From Pseudogulbenkiania ferrooxidans 2002 (GTDB lineage Bacteria; Pseudomonadota; Gammaproteobacteria; Burkholderiales; Chromobacteriaceae), in assembly GCF_000174355.1 (NCBI RefSeq), contig NZ_ACIS01000002.1, positions 248,001-312,000 on the forward strand: a DNA stretch of 64,000 nucleotides. The letters run 5' to 3'. This document shows, in pieces, positions 6,835 through 16,977 of the stretch. Every line of letters starts with the position of its first letter. The first letter of the stretch is position 1. The position numbers were made by a program, and so were the translations under genes. The notes below the pieces were generated by a model that was not told the DNA's origin, made no database searches, and worked only from the letters and a program-made list of their open reading frames with translations.

Positions 6835-7806
6835 ATGAGCACAAGCCCGCAGGACGTGCCCGACCCAAGCCCCGAGCAGAGCGTTCCCTCGTCCACGAGC
6901 TGGGAGCAGCGGATCGCCGGCTACGACCAGTCGCTGCAGCTTGCCGGCAAGAGCCCGCACACGCGCAGCGCCTACCGCCGCGACCTGCAGGCGCTGGCCG
7001 CACTGCAAGGGGCGCAGGATCCTGCCACCCTCACCGCACAACAGATCCGCCTCGCCGTGGCACGGCTCCACGCCAAGGGGCACATTGGCCGCAGCCTAGC
7101 GCGCATGCTGTCCGCCTGGCGCGGATTCTTCGACTGGCTGATCGAACAGGAAAAACTCCCAGCCAACCCCTGCCACGGAATCCGGCCACCCAAAAGCCCG
7201 AAGACGCTTCCCAAGGCCCTGCCCGTCGACGCCACCAGCGCCCTGCTCGACGCCCCGATCGATCCCGAAGATGACCTAGCCCTCCGCGACCAGGCCATGT
7301 TCGAGCTGCTCTACTCGTGCGGCTTGCGCCTGTCGGAGCTGACCGGGCTCGACCTTGCTGATCTCGATCTGGGCGAGGGCCTGCTCACCGCCCACGGCAA
7401 GGGCAACAAGACACGCATCCTGCCGATCGGCCGCCAAGCCCGGCAGGCGCTGGAACGATGGCTGGCAATCCGCCCCTCCCAGCCGGGCGAAGGTGCGGTA
7501 TTCACCGGCAAGAGCGGGCGGCGGCTGTCCGGACGACAGGTGGAGAAACGGCTGGAGCAGTGGGCGCAGCGCCACGGCAGCGACCGCCATGTCCATCCCC
7601 ACATGCTGCGCCATTCTTTTGCCAGCCATCTACTGCAGTCTTCAGGCGATCTGCGCGCGGTCCAGGAGCTGCTGGGCCACGCCAACCTGTCCACCACGCA
7701 GATTTACACCAGCCTCGATTTCCAGCACCTGGCCAAGGTCTACGATGCCACCCACCCACGCGCCAAGCTGGACGAGAGCCCCCCTCACACCGACGACAAG
7801 GCATAA
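6835..7806 (+). CDS. xerC: Tyrosine recombinase XerC
   Basis: A 323-residue tyrosine recombinase. Catalytic residues are in place: Arg165 (GLRLSEL), Lys189 (HGKGNKTR), His256 and Arg259 (HMLRHSFASHLL), His282 (LLGHANLSTTQ) and nucleophile Tyr291. The N-terminal 110 residues form the SAM-like core-binding domain. Length, the LGHANLSTTQIYT motif and the chromosomal setting fit XerC, which with XerD resolves chromosome dimers at dif. No dif-like site was found nearby, as expected, since dif lies at the terminus. The Pro/Ser-rich 20-residue N-terminal extension is slightly longer than usual. A second, unrelated recombinase lies at 15735-16916. Confidence 0.9.
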   Translation: MSTSPQDVPDPSPEQSVPSSTSWEQRIAGYDQSLQLAGKSPHTRSAYRRDLQALAALQGAQDPATLTAQQIRLAVARLHAKGHIGRSLARMLSAWRGFFDWLIEQEKLPANPCHGIRPPKSPKTLPKALPVDATSALLDAPIDPEDDLALRDQAMFELLYSCGLRLSELTGLDLADLDLGEGLLTAHGKGNKTRILPIGRQARQALERWLAIRPSQPGEGAVFTGKSGRRLSGRQVEKRLEQWAQRHGSDRHVHPHMLRHSFASHLLQSSGDLRAVQELLGHANLSTTQIYTSLDFQHLAKVYDATHPRAKLDESPPHTDDKA

Positions 7807-7829
7807 AAAACGCCGGACGAACCGGCGTT
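7804..7829 (-). terminator. Terminator of the orn-pgi-pncC transcript
   Basis: Arms AACGCCGG and CCGGCGTT; on the minus strand a run of T follows. It lies between the converging xerC and pncC genes and may also serve xerC less well. Confidence 0.85.
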
Positions 7830-7849
7830 GTGATCTCTTGAAGCGATCG

Positions 7850-8350
7850 TCAGGCGGACAGCGGCTGACGGCCGATCAGCTGTATCAGGCGGGACAGCGC
7901 CGTTTCCACCGCCTGCCGACGAACCTCGAGACGATCGCCGGAAAAATGGCAGACGAAGGCCTCGGCCGCACCCTGAGAGCCAGCCAGGGCGAACCATACC
8001 GTCCCCACCGGCTTCGCCACCGAGCCGCCTGCCGGACCGGCGATACCCGACACGGCCACCGCCCAGTCGGCCCCGGAGCACTGCAGCGCCCCGGCCGCCA
8101 TTTCCCGCACGGTCCGCTCACTGACCGCGCCGTCTTCGGCCAACGTTTCGGCGCGCACGCCGAGCATCTGCTGTTTGGCCTCGTTGCTATAGGTGACAAA
8201 GCCATAACCGAACCAGGCCGAGCTGCCTGCGATATCGGTCACGGCCCCGGCAATCCGGCCGGCCGTGCAAGACTCAGCCAGAGTCAGGCACTCCCCTCGA
8301 TCAAACAGTAGTTCGCCCAGTTGGCGAGCCAATTCCATCTCAGCGCTCAT
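7850..8350 (-). CDS. pncC: Nicotinamide-nucleotide amidase (CinA C-terminal domain)
   Basis: A 166-residue stand-alone CinA C-terminal domain. It holds the AESCTAG motif (Ser27) and [11 protein letters not shown], which form the active site of NMN deamidases that convert nicotinamide mononucleotide to nicotinate mononucleotide in pyridine nucleotide salvage. Its start overlaps the end of pgi by 11 bp, so it is probably translated from the same mRNA. No N-terminal CinA pyrophosphatase domain is present, matching the PncC/YgaD short form. Confidence 0.9.
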   Translation of the reverse strand: MSAEMELARQLGELLFDRGECLTLAESCTAGRIAGAVTDIAGSSAWFGYGFVTYSNEAKQQMLGVRAETLAEDGAVSERTVREMAAGALQCSGADWAVAVSGIAGPAGGSVAKPVGTVWFALAGSQGAAEAFVCHFSGDRLEVRRQAVETALSRLIQLIGRQPLSA

Positions 8351-9989
8351 GACGACTCCGGAAATGGGCGATCAGCCCGTTGGTGGAACTGTCGTGCGCC
8401 AGCGCGCCTTCGGACGAGAGCTCCGGCAGGATGCGCTGCGCCAGTTGCTTGCCGTACTCGACACCCCATTGGTCGAAGGAATTGATTCCCCAGATCACAC
8501 CCTGTACGAACACCTTGTGCTCGTACAAGGCCATCAGCATGCCGAGCGCGTGCGGCGTCAGCTTATCAAGAGCGAGCGTGTTGGAGGGCTGATTGCCAGG
8601 AAACAGTTTCTGCGGCAGCAGCATGTCGAGCCGATCACCCGGCAGATCGGACAGCTCCGCCATCACTTCGGCCTCGCCCTTGCCGCGCATCAGCGCCTCG
8701 GTCTGCGCTAGGCAGTTGGCCACCAGCACGGCATGCTGGTGGTCGACCCGGTAGTGGCTGTTCATTGGAATGATGAAATCGCAAGGCACCAGGCGAGTGC
8801 CCTGATGCAGCAACTGGAAGAAGGCATGCTGGCTGTTCACGCCCTCCTCACCCCAGATCACCGGCCCGGTCTTGAAGTCTAGCCGCTCGCCATAGCGCCC
8901 GACGCGCTTGCCATTGGACTCCATGTCCAGCTGCTGGATATGGGCAGGAAGGCGGCGCAGGCCATGGTCATACGGCATGATGGCGTGGGTATGGGCACCG
9001 TAGAAGGTGTTGTACCAGACGCCAATCAGCGCCAGGATCACCGGCATGTTGCGCTCGAACGGAGCGCTGAAGAAATGCCGGTCCATGGCATGACCGCCAG
9101 CCAAAAACTCACTGAAGCACTCGAATCCGACCGCCAGCATCACCGGCAGGCCGATGGCGGACCACACCGAATAGCGTCCGCCGACCCAATCCCAAAAGCC
9201 GAACATGTTCTCCGGGTCGATGCCGAACGCCTTGACGGCACCGGCGTTGGTCGACACCGCGACGAAATGGCGTGCTATATCCGCTTCTGTCGCCATCTGC
9301 AGGAACCACTGCCGCGCCGCCTGGGCGTTGAGCAAGGTTTCCGGGGTGGTGAACGACTTGGACGCCACGATGAACAGGGTGGTACGCGGGTCGAGCTTCT
9401 CCAGGGTGCGGGCGATATGCTGACCGTCCACGTTGGAGACGAAATGCACCGTTAGCCCCGGATGCGCGTACGAACCCAGCGCTTCGGCCACCACCAGCGG
9501 CCCGAGATCGGAACCGCCAATACCCAGATTGACCACGTCTGTCACCGGCAAGCCGGTATAGCCGCGCCATTCGCCGGCGCGCACCCGCTCGCTGAAACGG
9601 CGCAGGCGCTGCAGCACCCCGTGCACCTGCGGCACCAAGTCAATGCCGTCCACCTCCAATACCGCTTCGACTGGAAGGCGCAAAGCAGTATGCAGTACTG
9701 CGCGGTCCTCGCTTACGTTGATGCGCTCGCCACCGCGCATCGACCCCATCCAGCCTCGCAGGTTTACCGTTTCGGCCAACTCGAACAGCAGTTCGAAGGT
9801 ACGCTCGGTCATGCGGTTCTTGGAGTAATCCAGCAACAGCCCGTCGACTTCCAGTGAAAAGCGGCCGAATCGCTGCGGGTCCAGTTGAAAGAGTTCGCGC
9901 ATGTGCATGTGGCGCGTGGCGCGCTGGTGCTGATGCAGCTTGGCCCAGACCGGTGAACCGTTGATGTCGTGACGACGGAAATCCAGCAT
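8340..9989 (-). CDS. pgi: Glucose-6-phosphate isomerase
   Basis: A 549-residue phosphoglucose isomerase, standard length for the proteobacterial enzyme. Motifs seen: [11 protein letters not shown] (phosphate binding), [31 protein letters not shown] and MESNGKRV, plus the [14 protein letters not shown] helix with the catalytic His. It interconverts glucose-6-phosphate and fructose-6-phosphate in glycolysis and gluconeogenesis. The ATG at 9989 gives MLDFRRHDI; a 19-residue upstream extension is not typical. It is the middle gene of orn-pgi-pncC, with 60 bp from orn and an overlap with pncC. Confidence 0.97.
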   Translation of the reverse strand: MLDFRRHDINGSPVWAKLHQHQRATRHMHMRELFQLDPQRFGRFSLEVDGLLLDYSKNRMTERTFELLFELAETVNLRGWMGSMRGGERINVSEDRAVLHTALRLPVEAVLEVDGIDLVPQVHGVLQRLRRFSERVRAGEWRGYTGLPVTDVVNLGIGGSDLGPLVVAEALGSYAHPGLTVHFVSNVDGQHIARTLEKLDPRTTLFIVASKSFTTPETLLNAQAARQWFLQMATEADIARHFVAVSTNAGAVKAFGIDPENMFGFWDWVGGRYSVWSAIGLPVMLAVGFECFSEFLAGGHAMDRHFFSAPFERNMPVILALIGVWYNTFYGAHTHAIMPYDHGLRRLPAHIQQLDMESNGKRVGRYGERLDFKTGPVIWGEEGVNSQHAFFQLLHQGTRLVPCDFIIPMNSHYRVDHQHAVLVANCLAQTEALMRGKGEAEVMAELSDLPGDRLDMLLPQKLFPGNQPSNTLALDKLTPHALGMLMALYEHKVFVQGVIWGINSFDQWGVEYGKQLAQRILPELSSEGALAHDSSTNGLIAHFRSRHER

Positions 9990-10049
9990 CGAAAATCCAG
10001 TGTGATGGCGACAGGAAGACGGCCCGCCGGGAACCGCGGGCCGCAAAAC

Positions 10050-10595
10050 TCAGAGCTTGATGAAATGCTCGCGGTAGTACTTCAATTCCTCGATCGATTC
10101 GAGGATGTCAGCCAGGGCCTGATGACGGCCTTTCTTCACCACACCACGCGCCACCTCGGGCTTCCAGCGCTTGCACAGCTCCTTCAGCGTCGACACGTCG
10201 AGATTACGGTAATGGAAGAAGGCTTCGAGCCGCGGCATGCCGCGCGCCATGAAACGGCGGTCCTGGCAAATCGAGTTGCCGCACATCGGCGAGGTCTTGG
10301 CCGGCACGTACTCCTGCAGGAACGCCAGCATCTGCTCCTCGGCATCGGTTTCGCTCAGGGTCGAGGCCTTGACCCGTTCGATCAGCCCCGAGCGGGCGTG
10401 GGTGGACTTGTTCCACTCGTCCATGCCATCCAGCACGCTGTCGGGCTGGTGAATCGCCAGCACCGGCGACTCGGCCAGCACGTTGAGCTGGCCATCGGTC
10501 ACCACCACGGCAATTTCGATGATGCGGTCGCTATCCGGATTCAGGCCCGTCATTTCCATGTCGAGCCAGATGAGGTTGTTTTGATCTTGTGCCAT
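10050..10595 (-). CDS. orn: Oligoribonuclease
   Basis: A 181-residue DEDDh 3'-5' exonuclease. Asp12 and Glu14 lie in [12 protein letters not shown], and the C-terminal GRHQALADI supplies the catalytic His and Asp. Orn degrades 2-5 nt RNA fragments, including pGpG from c-di-GMP breakdown, and is usually essential in proteobacteria. The start at 10595 gives [12 protein letters not shown]; an upstream extension of 27 residues is rejected. The divergent Ste24-like gene starts 74 bp away, so the two share a short promoter region. Confidence 0.96.
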   Translation of the reverse strand: MAQDQNNLIWLDMEMTGLNPDSDRIIEIAVVVTDGQLNVLAESPVLAIHQPDSVLDGMDEWNKSTHARSGLIERVKASTLSETDAEEQMLAFLQEYVPAKTSPMCGNSICQDRRFMARGMPRLEAFFHYRNLDVSTLKELCKRWKPEVARGVVKKGRHQALADILESIEELKYYREHFIKL

Positions 10596-10669
10596 ACTGA
10601 TCCATCTTTCTAAACGGTCGTATTTTCCGCCATTGCCGCACATCCGGCAAACGTCGCGCATTCTTTCCC

Positions 10670-11917
10670 ATGACAAACGCCTTTACCTACGCCTTCCTGC
10701 TCGCCTTGGGGGGCTCCTTGCTGCTCCGGCTGTGGCTGGCCCGTCGCCACACCCGCCACATCCTGCGCCACCGCCAGCAGTTGCCGGCGGGCTTTGCCGA
10801 CAGCATTCCACTGGAAGCCCACCAGCGCGCCGCCGATTACACCGTCGCCAAGACCCGGCTCGGCATGCTCAATGCCGCTGCCGATACCCTGCTGATCCTG
10901 GCTCTGACGCTGGGAGGCGGCCTGCAGGGGCTGTGGCAGCTTTCGGCCAACCTTGCCGGATCGGACCTGCTGCGCGGACTGATCCTGATTGGCGCGGTCA
11001 GTCTGGTTTCCGGCGCGGTCTCCTTGCCCTTCAGCCTGGCCCGCACCTTCGGCGTCGAGGCCCGCTTCGGCTTCAACTCTACAACGCCCAAACTGTTCTT
11101 CCTCGACCTGATCAAGAGCACCACACTGGGCATAATGATCGGCGCGCCATTACTGCTACTGGTCTTGTGGCTGATGTCGATCATGGGCAGCCTGTGGTGG
11201 CTGTGGGTGTGGCTGCTATGGAGCGTCTTCAGCGTACTCTTGGTTGCGGTCTACCCGACCCTGATCGCCCCGCTGTTCAACAAATTCCAACCGCTGCAGG
11301 ATGCCACGCTGAGCCAGCGGATCGACGCCCTGCTCCAGCGTTGCGGCTTCAAGAGCCAAGGCATCTTCGTCATGGACGGTTCCACCCGCTCCAGCCATGG
11401 CAACGCCTACTTCACCGGCTTTGGTGCGAGCAAGCGCATCGTGTTCTTCGACACCCTGCTCAAACGCCTCGAACACGACGAGATCGAAGCGGTGCTGGCC
11501 CACGAACTGGGGCACTTCCACAAGCGCCACGTCATCAAGCGCATCGGGCTCACCTTCGCGCTCTCCCTGGGCTTCCTGTTCATCCTGGGTCGGCTGATCG
11601 ATGCATCCTGGTTCTACCAGGGACTGGGACTGACCAGCCAAAGCAACGCCTTGGCGCTGGTGCTGTTCTTCATGGTGATCCCTGCCTTCACCTTCCCGCT
11701 GACACCGCTCTCCAGCCTGCTGTCACGCCGCCACGAATATGAAGCCGACGATTTTGCCGCCGCGCAGGTTTCCGCCGAGGCGCTGGCGTCGGCCTTGGTC
11801 AAGCTGTATCGGGACAATGCCTCGACGCTCACCCCCGACCCGCTGCATTCGGCCTTTTACGACTCCCACCCGCCGGCGACACTGCGCATCGCCCATCTGA
11901 AAGGAGAGCACGCATGA
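10670..11917 (+). CDS. M48 family metallopeptidase, Ste24/CAAX protease 1-like
   Basis: A 415-residue polytopic membrane protease. The zinc site HELGH is at residues 278-282 and the third ligand Glu358 lies in EYEADDFA; six to seven hydrophobic segments surround them. The layout and length match Ste24-like M48 peptidases rather than the shorter HtpX. The bacterial role is unclear, probably membrane-protein quality control, since bacteria do not prenylate CAAX proteins. It is the first gene of a tight three-gene set: its stop overlaps the pterin dehydratase start by 4 bp. Confidence 0.9.
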   Translation: MTNAFTYAFLLALGGSLLLRLWLARRHTRHILRHRQQLPAGFADSIPLEAHQRAADYTVAKTRLGMLNAAADTLLILALTLGGGLQGLWQLSANLAGSDLLRGLILIGAVSLVSGAVSLPFSLARTFGVEARFGFNSTTPKLFFLDLIKSTTLGIMIGAPLLLLVLWLMSIMGSLWWLWVWLLWSVFSVLLVAVYPTLIAPLFNKFQPLQDATLSQRIDALLQRCGFKSQGIFVMDGSTRSSHGNAYFTGFGASKRIVFFDTLLKRLEHDEIEAVLAHELGHFHKRHVIKRIGLTFALSLGFLFILGRLIDASWFYQGLGLTSQSNALALVLFFMVIPAFTFPLTPLSSLLSRRHEYEADDFAAAQVSAEALASALVKLYRDNASTLTPDPLHSAFYDSHPPATLRIAHLKGEHA

Positions 11918-12243
11918 ACCTCACGGCAATGCATTGCCAGGCCCAGCATGGCAAGAGCCCGCTGGACGCCACCCGCCAGCAGCAACATCTCTCCGCCCTG
12001 CCCGGCTGGGAAATCCAAGGCATCGAGCTGGTCAAGACCTTCCGCTTCGGCAATTACTACGAAACCATGGCGTTCGTGAACGCCCTGGCCTGGATTGCCC
12101 ACCAGGAAGACCATCACCCAGACCTGTCGGTTCACTACAACCGCGCCGTGGTGCACTTCAGCACCCACGACGCCAACGGCCTCACCCTCAACGACTTCAT
12201 CTGCGCGGCAAAAACGGAAGCCCTGCTGAATAGGCCTGCATGA
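11914..12243 (+). CDS. phhB: Pterin-4a-carbinolamine dehydratase
   Basis: A 109-residue PCD/DCoH family protein. It shows the conserved block F-x7-FVNALAWIAHQEDHHPDL, in which the paired His residues of EDHHPDL are catalytic, and a downstream HFSTHDANGLTLNDF. The enzyme dehydrates 4a-hydroxytetrahydropterin, recycling the cofactor of phenylalanine hydroxylase; no phhA is in the window. It is coupled at both ends by 4-bp overlaps (Ste24-like gene before, rsgA after). About 12 residues of N-terminal sequence are longer than the shortest family members. Confidence 0.88.
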   Translation: MNLTAMHCQAQHGKSPLDATRQQQHLSALPGWEIQGIELVKTFRFGNYYETMAFVNALAWIAHQEDHHPDLSVHYNRAVVHFSTHDANGLTLNDFICAAKTEALLNRPA

Positions 12244-13112
12244 AACAAACCGGACAGATCATCCGCAGCTACGGCCGCCGCTTCATCGTCGAAACCGACG
12301 GCCGCTCCTACGATTGCACCACTCGCGGCAAACGCGTCAACTACGCCTGCGGTGACTTCGTCGACATCCTGATCCAGAACGACGAGCAAGCCGTCATCGA
12401 AAACGCCCACGAAAGGCGCAGCCTGCTCTACCGCCAGGACGACTGGAAAACCAAGATGATTGCGGCCAACGTCACCCGCATTCTGTTCGTGACTGCCGCC
12501 GTTCCCACCCCAAGCGAAGAGTTCCTCAACCGGGGCCTGATCGCCGCCGAGGCCGCCGATATCGAGCCCATCATCCTGGTCAACAAGTCGGACCTGCCGG
12601 AAACCGCCGCCTGGCTGAAAAAACTGGAGCTGTATCAGGCGCTGGGCTATCACGTCCTCAGTCTATCGGCCAAACAGAGCGTGGAAGAACTTCGCCCCCT
12701 GCTGGCCGGCCACACTTCGGTTTTTGTTGGACAGTCGGGCATGGGCAAGTCCACCCTGACCAACGCCTTGCTGCCGGACGCCTGTGCACGAATCGGTGAT
12801 ATTTCCACTGCTCTCGACTCCGGCCGGCACACCACGACGCATGCCGCGCTCTATCATCTCGACTCGAACAGCCACTTGATCGACTCACCGGGATTGCAGG
12901 AATTCGGCCTGAAACACCTTCAAGCCACTGATCTCGTACATTATTTTCCCGAGATGCGCCCCCTCATCGGGCAGTGCCGCTTCCATAATTGTGCCCACCT
13001 GGCCGAACCGGACTGCGCCATCAAGGAAGCCGCCAAGAGCGGGAAAATAAGCCAGTATCGCATGGAATTGTTACAAAGACTGACAAGCGAACTGAACAAG
13101 ATAACAGCATAA
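12240..13112 (+). CDS. rsgA: Small ribosomal subunit biogenesis GTPase RsgA
   Basis: A 290-residue circularly permuted GTPase. The order G4-G5-G1-G3 is visible: NKSD at 115, then SALSAK-like segment, GQSGMGKST at 164 and DSPG at 215. An N-terminal OB-fold precedes, and a C-terminal zinc knuckle (Cys-x-x-His-x-Cys type in CRFHNCAHLAEPDC) follows. RsgA acts late in 30S subunit maturation and releases RbfA. Its start overlaps the phhB stop by 4 bp, so it closes the three-gene run. Confidence 0.95.
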   Translation: MKQTGQIIRSYGRRFIVETDGRSYDCTTRGKRVNYACGDFVDILIQNDEQAVIENAHERRSLLYRQDDWKTKMIAANVTRILFVTAAVPTPSEEFLNRGLIAAEAADIEPIILVNKSDLPETAAWLKKLELYQALGYHVLSLSAKQSVEELRPLLAGHTSVFVGQSGMGKSTLTNALLPDACARIGDISTALDSGRHTTTHAALYHLDSNSHLIDSPGLQEFGLKHLQATDLVHYFPEMRPLIGQCRFHNCAHLAEPDCAIKEAAKSGKISQYRMELLQRLTSELNKITA

Positions 13113-13133
13113 GTTATGCAATTCCGCTGATGA

Positions 13134-13162
13134 TTTACAAAGCCAGACAATGCCCCTATTCT
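13134..13162 (+). promoter_or_regulatory. Promoter of phaB
   Basis: TTTACA at 13134-13139, a 17-base spacer and TATTCT at 13157-13162. It sits just after rsgA and implies separate transcription of phaB with a leader of about 55 nt. Confidence 0.7.
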
Positions 13163-13224
13163 GTCATGCAAAGAACCTCAAAACAGCGCACTTACAGCGC
13201 TTCTCACAGACAGGAGACGAGATA

Positions 13225-13962
<738 letters not shown>

Positions 13963-13989
13963 CCATCACCACCATGGCGATGACGCCCG

Positions 13990-14039
13990 ACCCGACCGCT
14001 TGTCACCCTTACGAGACAGGCAGCCCGGTCGGGCTTTTT
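13990..14039 (+). terminator. Intrinsic terminator after phaB
   Basis: Arms CCCGACCG and CGGTCGGG around a longer inner stem-loop, followed by CTTTTTC. It separates phaB from msrC. Confidence 0.85.
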
Positions 14040-14089
14040 CATGGCACTATATCTGCCCGCAATGGCACCACCCGAAACGAAGATTCCAG

Positions 14090-14599
14090 ATGGCCGAACA
14101 ACTGATTATCGAAGGCGGCAGCAAAGCCGAGAAATACCAGACGCTGCTACCGCAAACCCGTGCCCTGCTTGACCACGAAACCGACCAGGTCGCGGCCCTG
14201 GCGAACCTGTGCGCCGCGCTCAAGATGACTTTCGACTGGCTGTGGGTCGGCTTCTACGTTGTCAAGAATAATGAACTGGTCCTGGCACCGTTCCAGGGGC
14301 CGATCGCCTGTACACGCATCCCGCACGGCAAGGGCGTCTGCGGTGCGGCATGGAAGGAAAACCGCACGCTGGTTGTACCCGACGTCGACGCCTTCCCGGG
14401 TCACATCGCCTGCTCTTCCAGTTCCCGCTCCGAGATCGTCGTCCCGGTACGCCTGCCGGACGGGCAGGTCGCCGCCGTGCTGGACGTCGATTCGGAACAG
14501 CTCAACCAGTTTGACGATGTCGACGCCCACTTCCTCGAGAGTATCGTCGCCCCGCTTGGCCGGCTCTTTACCGCCGCGCCGGCTAACGCGGCACCCTGA
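14090..14599 (+). CDS. msrC: Free methionine-(R)-sulfoxide reductase (GAF domain)
   Basis: A 169-residue stand-alone GAF domain with the fRMsr pattern: FDWLWVGFY, QGPIACTRIPHGKGVCG and HIACSSSSRSEIVVP, where the Cys residues in IAC, GVCG and HIACS are the redox-active set. The enzyme reduces free methionine-R-sulfoxide with thioredoxin. ATG at 14090 gives MAEQLIIEG; a 30-residue upstream extension falls in the terminator region. The gene ends overlapping the convergent KfrA-like gene by 17 bp. Confidence 0.92.
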   Translation: MAEQLIIEGGSKAEKYQTLLPQTRALLDHETDQVAALANLCAALKMTFDWLWVGFYVVKNNELVLAPFQGPIACTRIPHGKGVCGAAWKENRTLVVPDVDAFPGHIACSSSSRSEIVVPVRLPDGQVAAVLDVDSEQLNQFDDVDAHFLESIVAPLGRLFTAAPANAAP

Positions 14600-15638
14600 T
14601 TTCGAGCCACTGCCGCAAGGCTACAGCATCCATGTGCACGATCTCGGCCGACGCCGCGCCGAGGTCCTGCACCAACTGCTCCAGATACCCCTGCACCATC
14701 GATCGACGTTCGGCATCGGCACGCGTCACCACCGCTGACATTTCCAGCAACTGTTCATTGAGCCGGTTGCGGCTTTGCGATTCGCTGTCGAGCATGCGCT
14801 GGAGCTGCTCGCGCTGCTCCTCGAGCGTCTCGAGCTTAGCCGACAAGCGTCCGCATTCTCGTTCTCGCTCGGCCAGTCGCTCCTGCCACAGCGTCGTGGA
14901 CCGGCCAAGCTCCTTGCGCATAGCGAGCAACTCGCCCTCCAGGCGCTCCTCCGTCGCTTTCATCTGCTGGCGCTCTTCTTCGATCTGCTCGTAGAGCCGC
15001 ACGCGCAAGCCTTCCAAGCGCTCATACGCCAAGGCCTCGCGCCGGGCGCTTTCTTCCTTCTCCTGTTGCACCTGGCGCTCGGCCCTCTCCCGGAACTCGG
15101 AGAATCGTCCCTCGCTCTCTTGCTGAATTTTCTCTACCTGAACCAGCGCCTTTTCCAACGCCTGGCCACGCTCTTGCAAGGCCCGCTCGAGCGACTCGCA
15201 GCGCGCTTGCTCCGACTTCAGCTGCCCCGCCAGCGCGGCCAGCTTGGCCGACTCCATGTCAAGCTCATGCCGGGCCGCCACCAACGCCAGCTCCGCACTC
15301 TCCAGCGCCTGGCGCAACTCGCCGCCGGCCTCTTTTTCGGCCACCAGCTCCGCCTGCCACTCCTGGCGCACCGACTCCAGCCGACTGTCCGACTCGTCAC
15401 AAGCGCGTTGCCAGATTTGTTCGAAGGCTTCGGCCAACCCTGCCGGCCAGTCTGGCCGGCGCGCGGATACGGCCACGCGCGACAGGAATTCCTGGCGCCA
15501 TTCCTTCAGCGTATTGTTGATCGTGGTGTTTGAGCCGGTGCCCAGGCGCGCCCGAACCTCAATCACCGTGGGCCAGACCCCCTCGCCGACCAACTCAAAC
15601 GCCACCTGGCGAATGCGGGAATAAATATCCGCCCCCAT
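14583..15638 (-). CDS. KfrA-like DNA-binding coiled-coil protein
   Basis: A 351-residue protein. The first 60 or so residues resemble the KfrA N-terminal DNA-binding domain (helix-turn-helix around TVIEVRARLGTGSNTTINNTLKEWR). From about residue 80 to 320 it is an almost unbroken coiled coil, rich in Glu, Gln, Arg and Leu heptads, ending in a short folded tail (VHMDAVALRQWLEIRVP). Plasmid KfrA proteins bind operator DNA, polymerise and aid plasmid stability. This copy is chromosomal and directly follows a tyrosine recombinase gene (96-bp gap), which suggests a two-gene module. Its function here is not known. Confidence 0.82.
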   Translation of the reverse strand: MGADIYSRIRQVAFELVGEGVWPTVIEVRARLGTGSNTTINNTLKEWRQEFLSRVAVSARRPDWPAGLAEAFEQIWQRACDESDSRLESVRQEWQAELVAEKEAGGELRQALESAELALVAARHELDMESAKLAALAGQLKSEQARCESLERALQERGQALEKALVQVEKIQQESEGRFSEFRERAERQVQQEKEESARREALAYERLEGLRVRLYEQIEEERQQMKATEERLEGELLAMRKELGRSTTLWQERLAERERECGRLSAKLETLEEQREQLQRMLDSESQSRNRLNEQLLEMSAVVTRADAERRSMVQGYLEQLVQDLGAASAEIVHMDAVALRQWLEIRVPR

Positions 15639-15734
15639 CTAAACCCTCTCTTCTTATCGTACCGGCCAGCATCACTGCGCCGCCGAACATCAACACATGA
15701 TTATAAGATCAATTCATTTTCATCCTGCGCTACG

Positions 15735-16916
15735 TCAATCATCCCCATCGCGTCGCAGCAAATCGCGATCGAACGCCTCGACCTGCTCTTTCAAGCTGGA
15801 ATGAATGTAGTAACGCTGGGTCGTGGCATGCGACTTGTGCCGCAAACGCTCCGCCGTCAAGTGGATCGGCACGCCGGCCCGTGCCGCATGCGACGCCAGC
15901 GAATGACGAATCCAGTGCGTCGAAGCTGCCTTCAGGGCTTCGCCCCATTGAACATCGAGCGAGCGCGCCGCAGGCTCGGCCATTCGAAAGAACCACTTCA
16001 AGGCGCTATAGATCTGCAGTCCCTGGATCGCCCCGACGCCGTCCAATGCGGACACCAGCGGCACGCCTCCCTCTCCCCGCTGCGGGTAATCAGGTAAGCC
16101 GCGGAACCGCCGATACCGCACCAGAGCGTCGATCGCCTGGCGGTCCAGCGGCACATCGACTACCCGCCCCCCTTTACCCATCACCCGCCACAGCCATAGC
16201 CCCTGCGTTCGATGGATATGTCCCATGCGCGCGCCGGCCAGCTCGCTCCGTCGTGCCGCAGTCCGGTACAGCCACTCCAAAAGGAAGCGCAAGCGTTCAA
16301 CCCGAGCCCGGCGGGTCGCCGTCGATACCGGCAAGGCATCGAGAAAATCAACCAGCCACCCCCACAAACCCGGCTCGATCCAGCGATTGATCGCAACCTG
16401 CCCCTCTTCGTCGAAACCTGCCGGCGCCACGGTCTCGCGGCCGCGCTGGTTTTTGCCGAGCAAGCGGAAAGGGTTGGCCGCCAGATAGGAAGCGTTGACC
16501 AGATAGTCGAATAACGCCTGCAGAATGATTTTGGCTTGCCGCCGGCTCGATTCCTTCAGCGGACCATTGATCAAGCGCCAATGCGCCGGCCATTCCGGAT
16601 GGCGCTCCGGCCCGGCCAGCCAATCGAAGTAACGATGCAAGTCTTCCACCCGCAAACCTGAAACCGGTTTTTGCTGAAAACTGATCGACCACAAGGCCAG
16701 CCGATACGCCTCTTTCCTGTAGGCACGATGCGTATTGGGGTTATCTATTGTCGCAAGCCAGCATTCAATCGCCTCGAGGTCATTGGCCGCGTTGATCTGG
16801 CATGCCGGATCAAGTTGCAGCGAACGACTCCCCAACACGAAAGAAAGCCCCTCCTGCTGGAGTAGCGCCGCCACCTCACATGAGGTCGGCAGCCCCTTCA
16901 ATTCCCGCCCGCTCAT
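15735..16916 (-). CDS. Tyrosine recombinase / phage-type integrase
   Basis: A 393-residue protein. The C-terminal catalytic domain shows Arg in AARRSELAGARMG, Lys in MGKGGRVVDVP, His and Arg in HWIRHSLASHAAR, and RHKSHATTQRYYIHSS with the nucleophile Tyr. The N-terminal 200 residues hold a SAM-like core-binding domain, longer than in XerC/D. No phage genes, attachment repeats or tRNA are adjacent. It precedes the KfrA-like gene on the same strand, so I infer a joint role, such as site-specific resolution or rearrangement. GTP-poor details aside, ATG at 16916 is chosen because a candidate -10 TATAAT lies at 16944-16949, inside any longer reading. Confidence 0.85.
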   Translation of the reverse strand: MSGRELKGLPTSCEVAALLQQEGLSFVLGSRSLQLDPACQINAANDLEAIECWLATIDNPNTHRAYRKEAYRLALWSISFQQKPVSGLRVEDLHRYFDWLAGPERHPEWPAHWRLINGPLKESSRRQAKIILQALFDYLVNASYLAANPFRLLGKNQRGRETVAPAGFDEEGQVAINRWIEPGLWGWLVDFLDALPVSTATRRARVERLRFLLEWLYRTAARRSELAGARMGHIHRTQGLWLWRVMGKGGRVVDVPLDRQAIDALVRYRRFRGLPDYPQRGEGGVPLVSALDGVGAIQGLQIYSALKWFFRMAEPAARSLDVQWGEALKAASTHWIRHSLASHAARAGVPIHLTAERLRHKSHATTQRYYIHSSLKEQVEAFDRDLLRRDGDD

Positions 16917-16943
16917 CCCGCCCCCCGGTTTTGTTACCCCAGC

Positions 16944-16977
16944 ATTATATAGCAACGATTATGTAAATAATCATTGC
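16944..16977 (-). promoter_or_regulatory. Promoter and palindromic operator of the recombinase/KfrA pair
   Basis: On the minus strand a perfect TATAAT occupies 16949-16944, 28 bp before the chosen start. Immediately upstream, at 16952-16977, is a 26-bp imperfect palindrome: GCAACGATTAT, GTAA, ATAATCATTGC, with one mismatch between the arms. It would cover the spacer and -35 region, so a protein binding there should repress. The KfrA-like product is the natural candidate. Confidence 0.6.
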
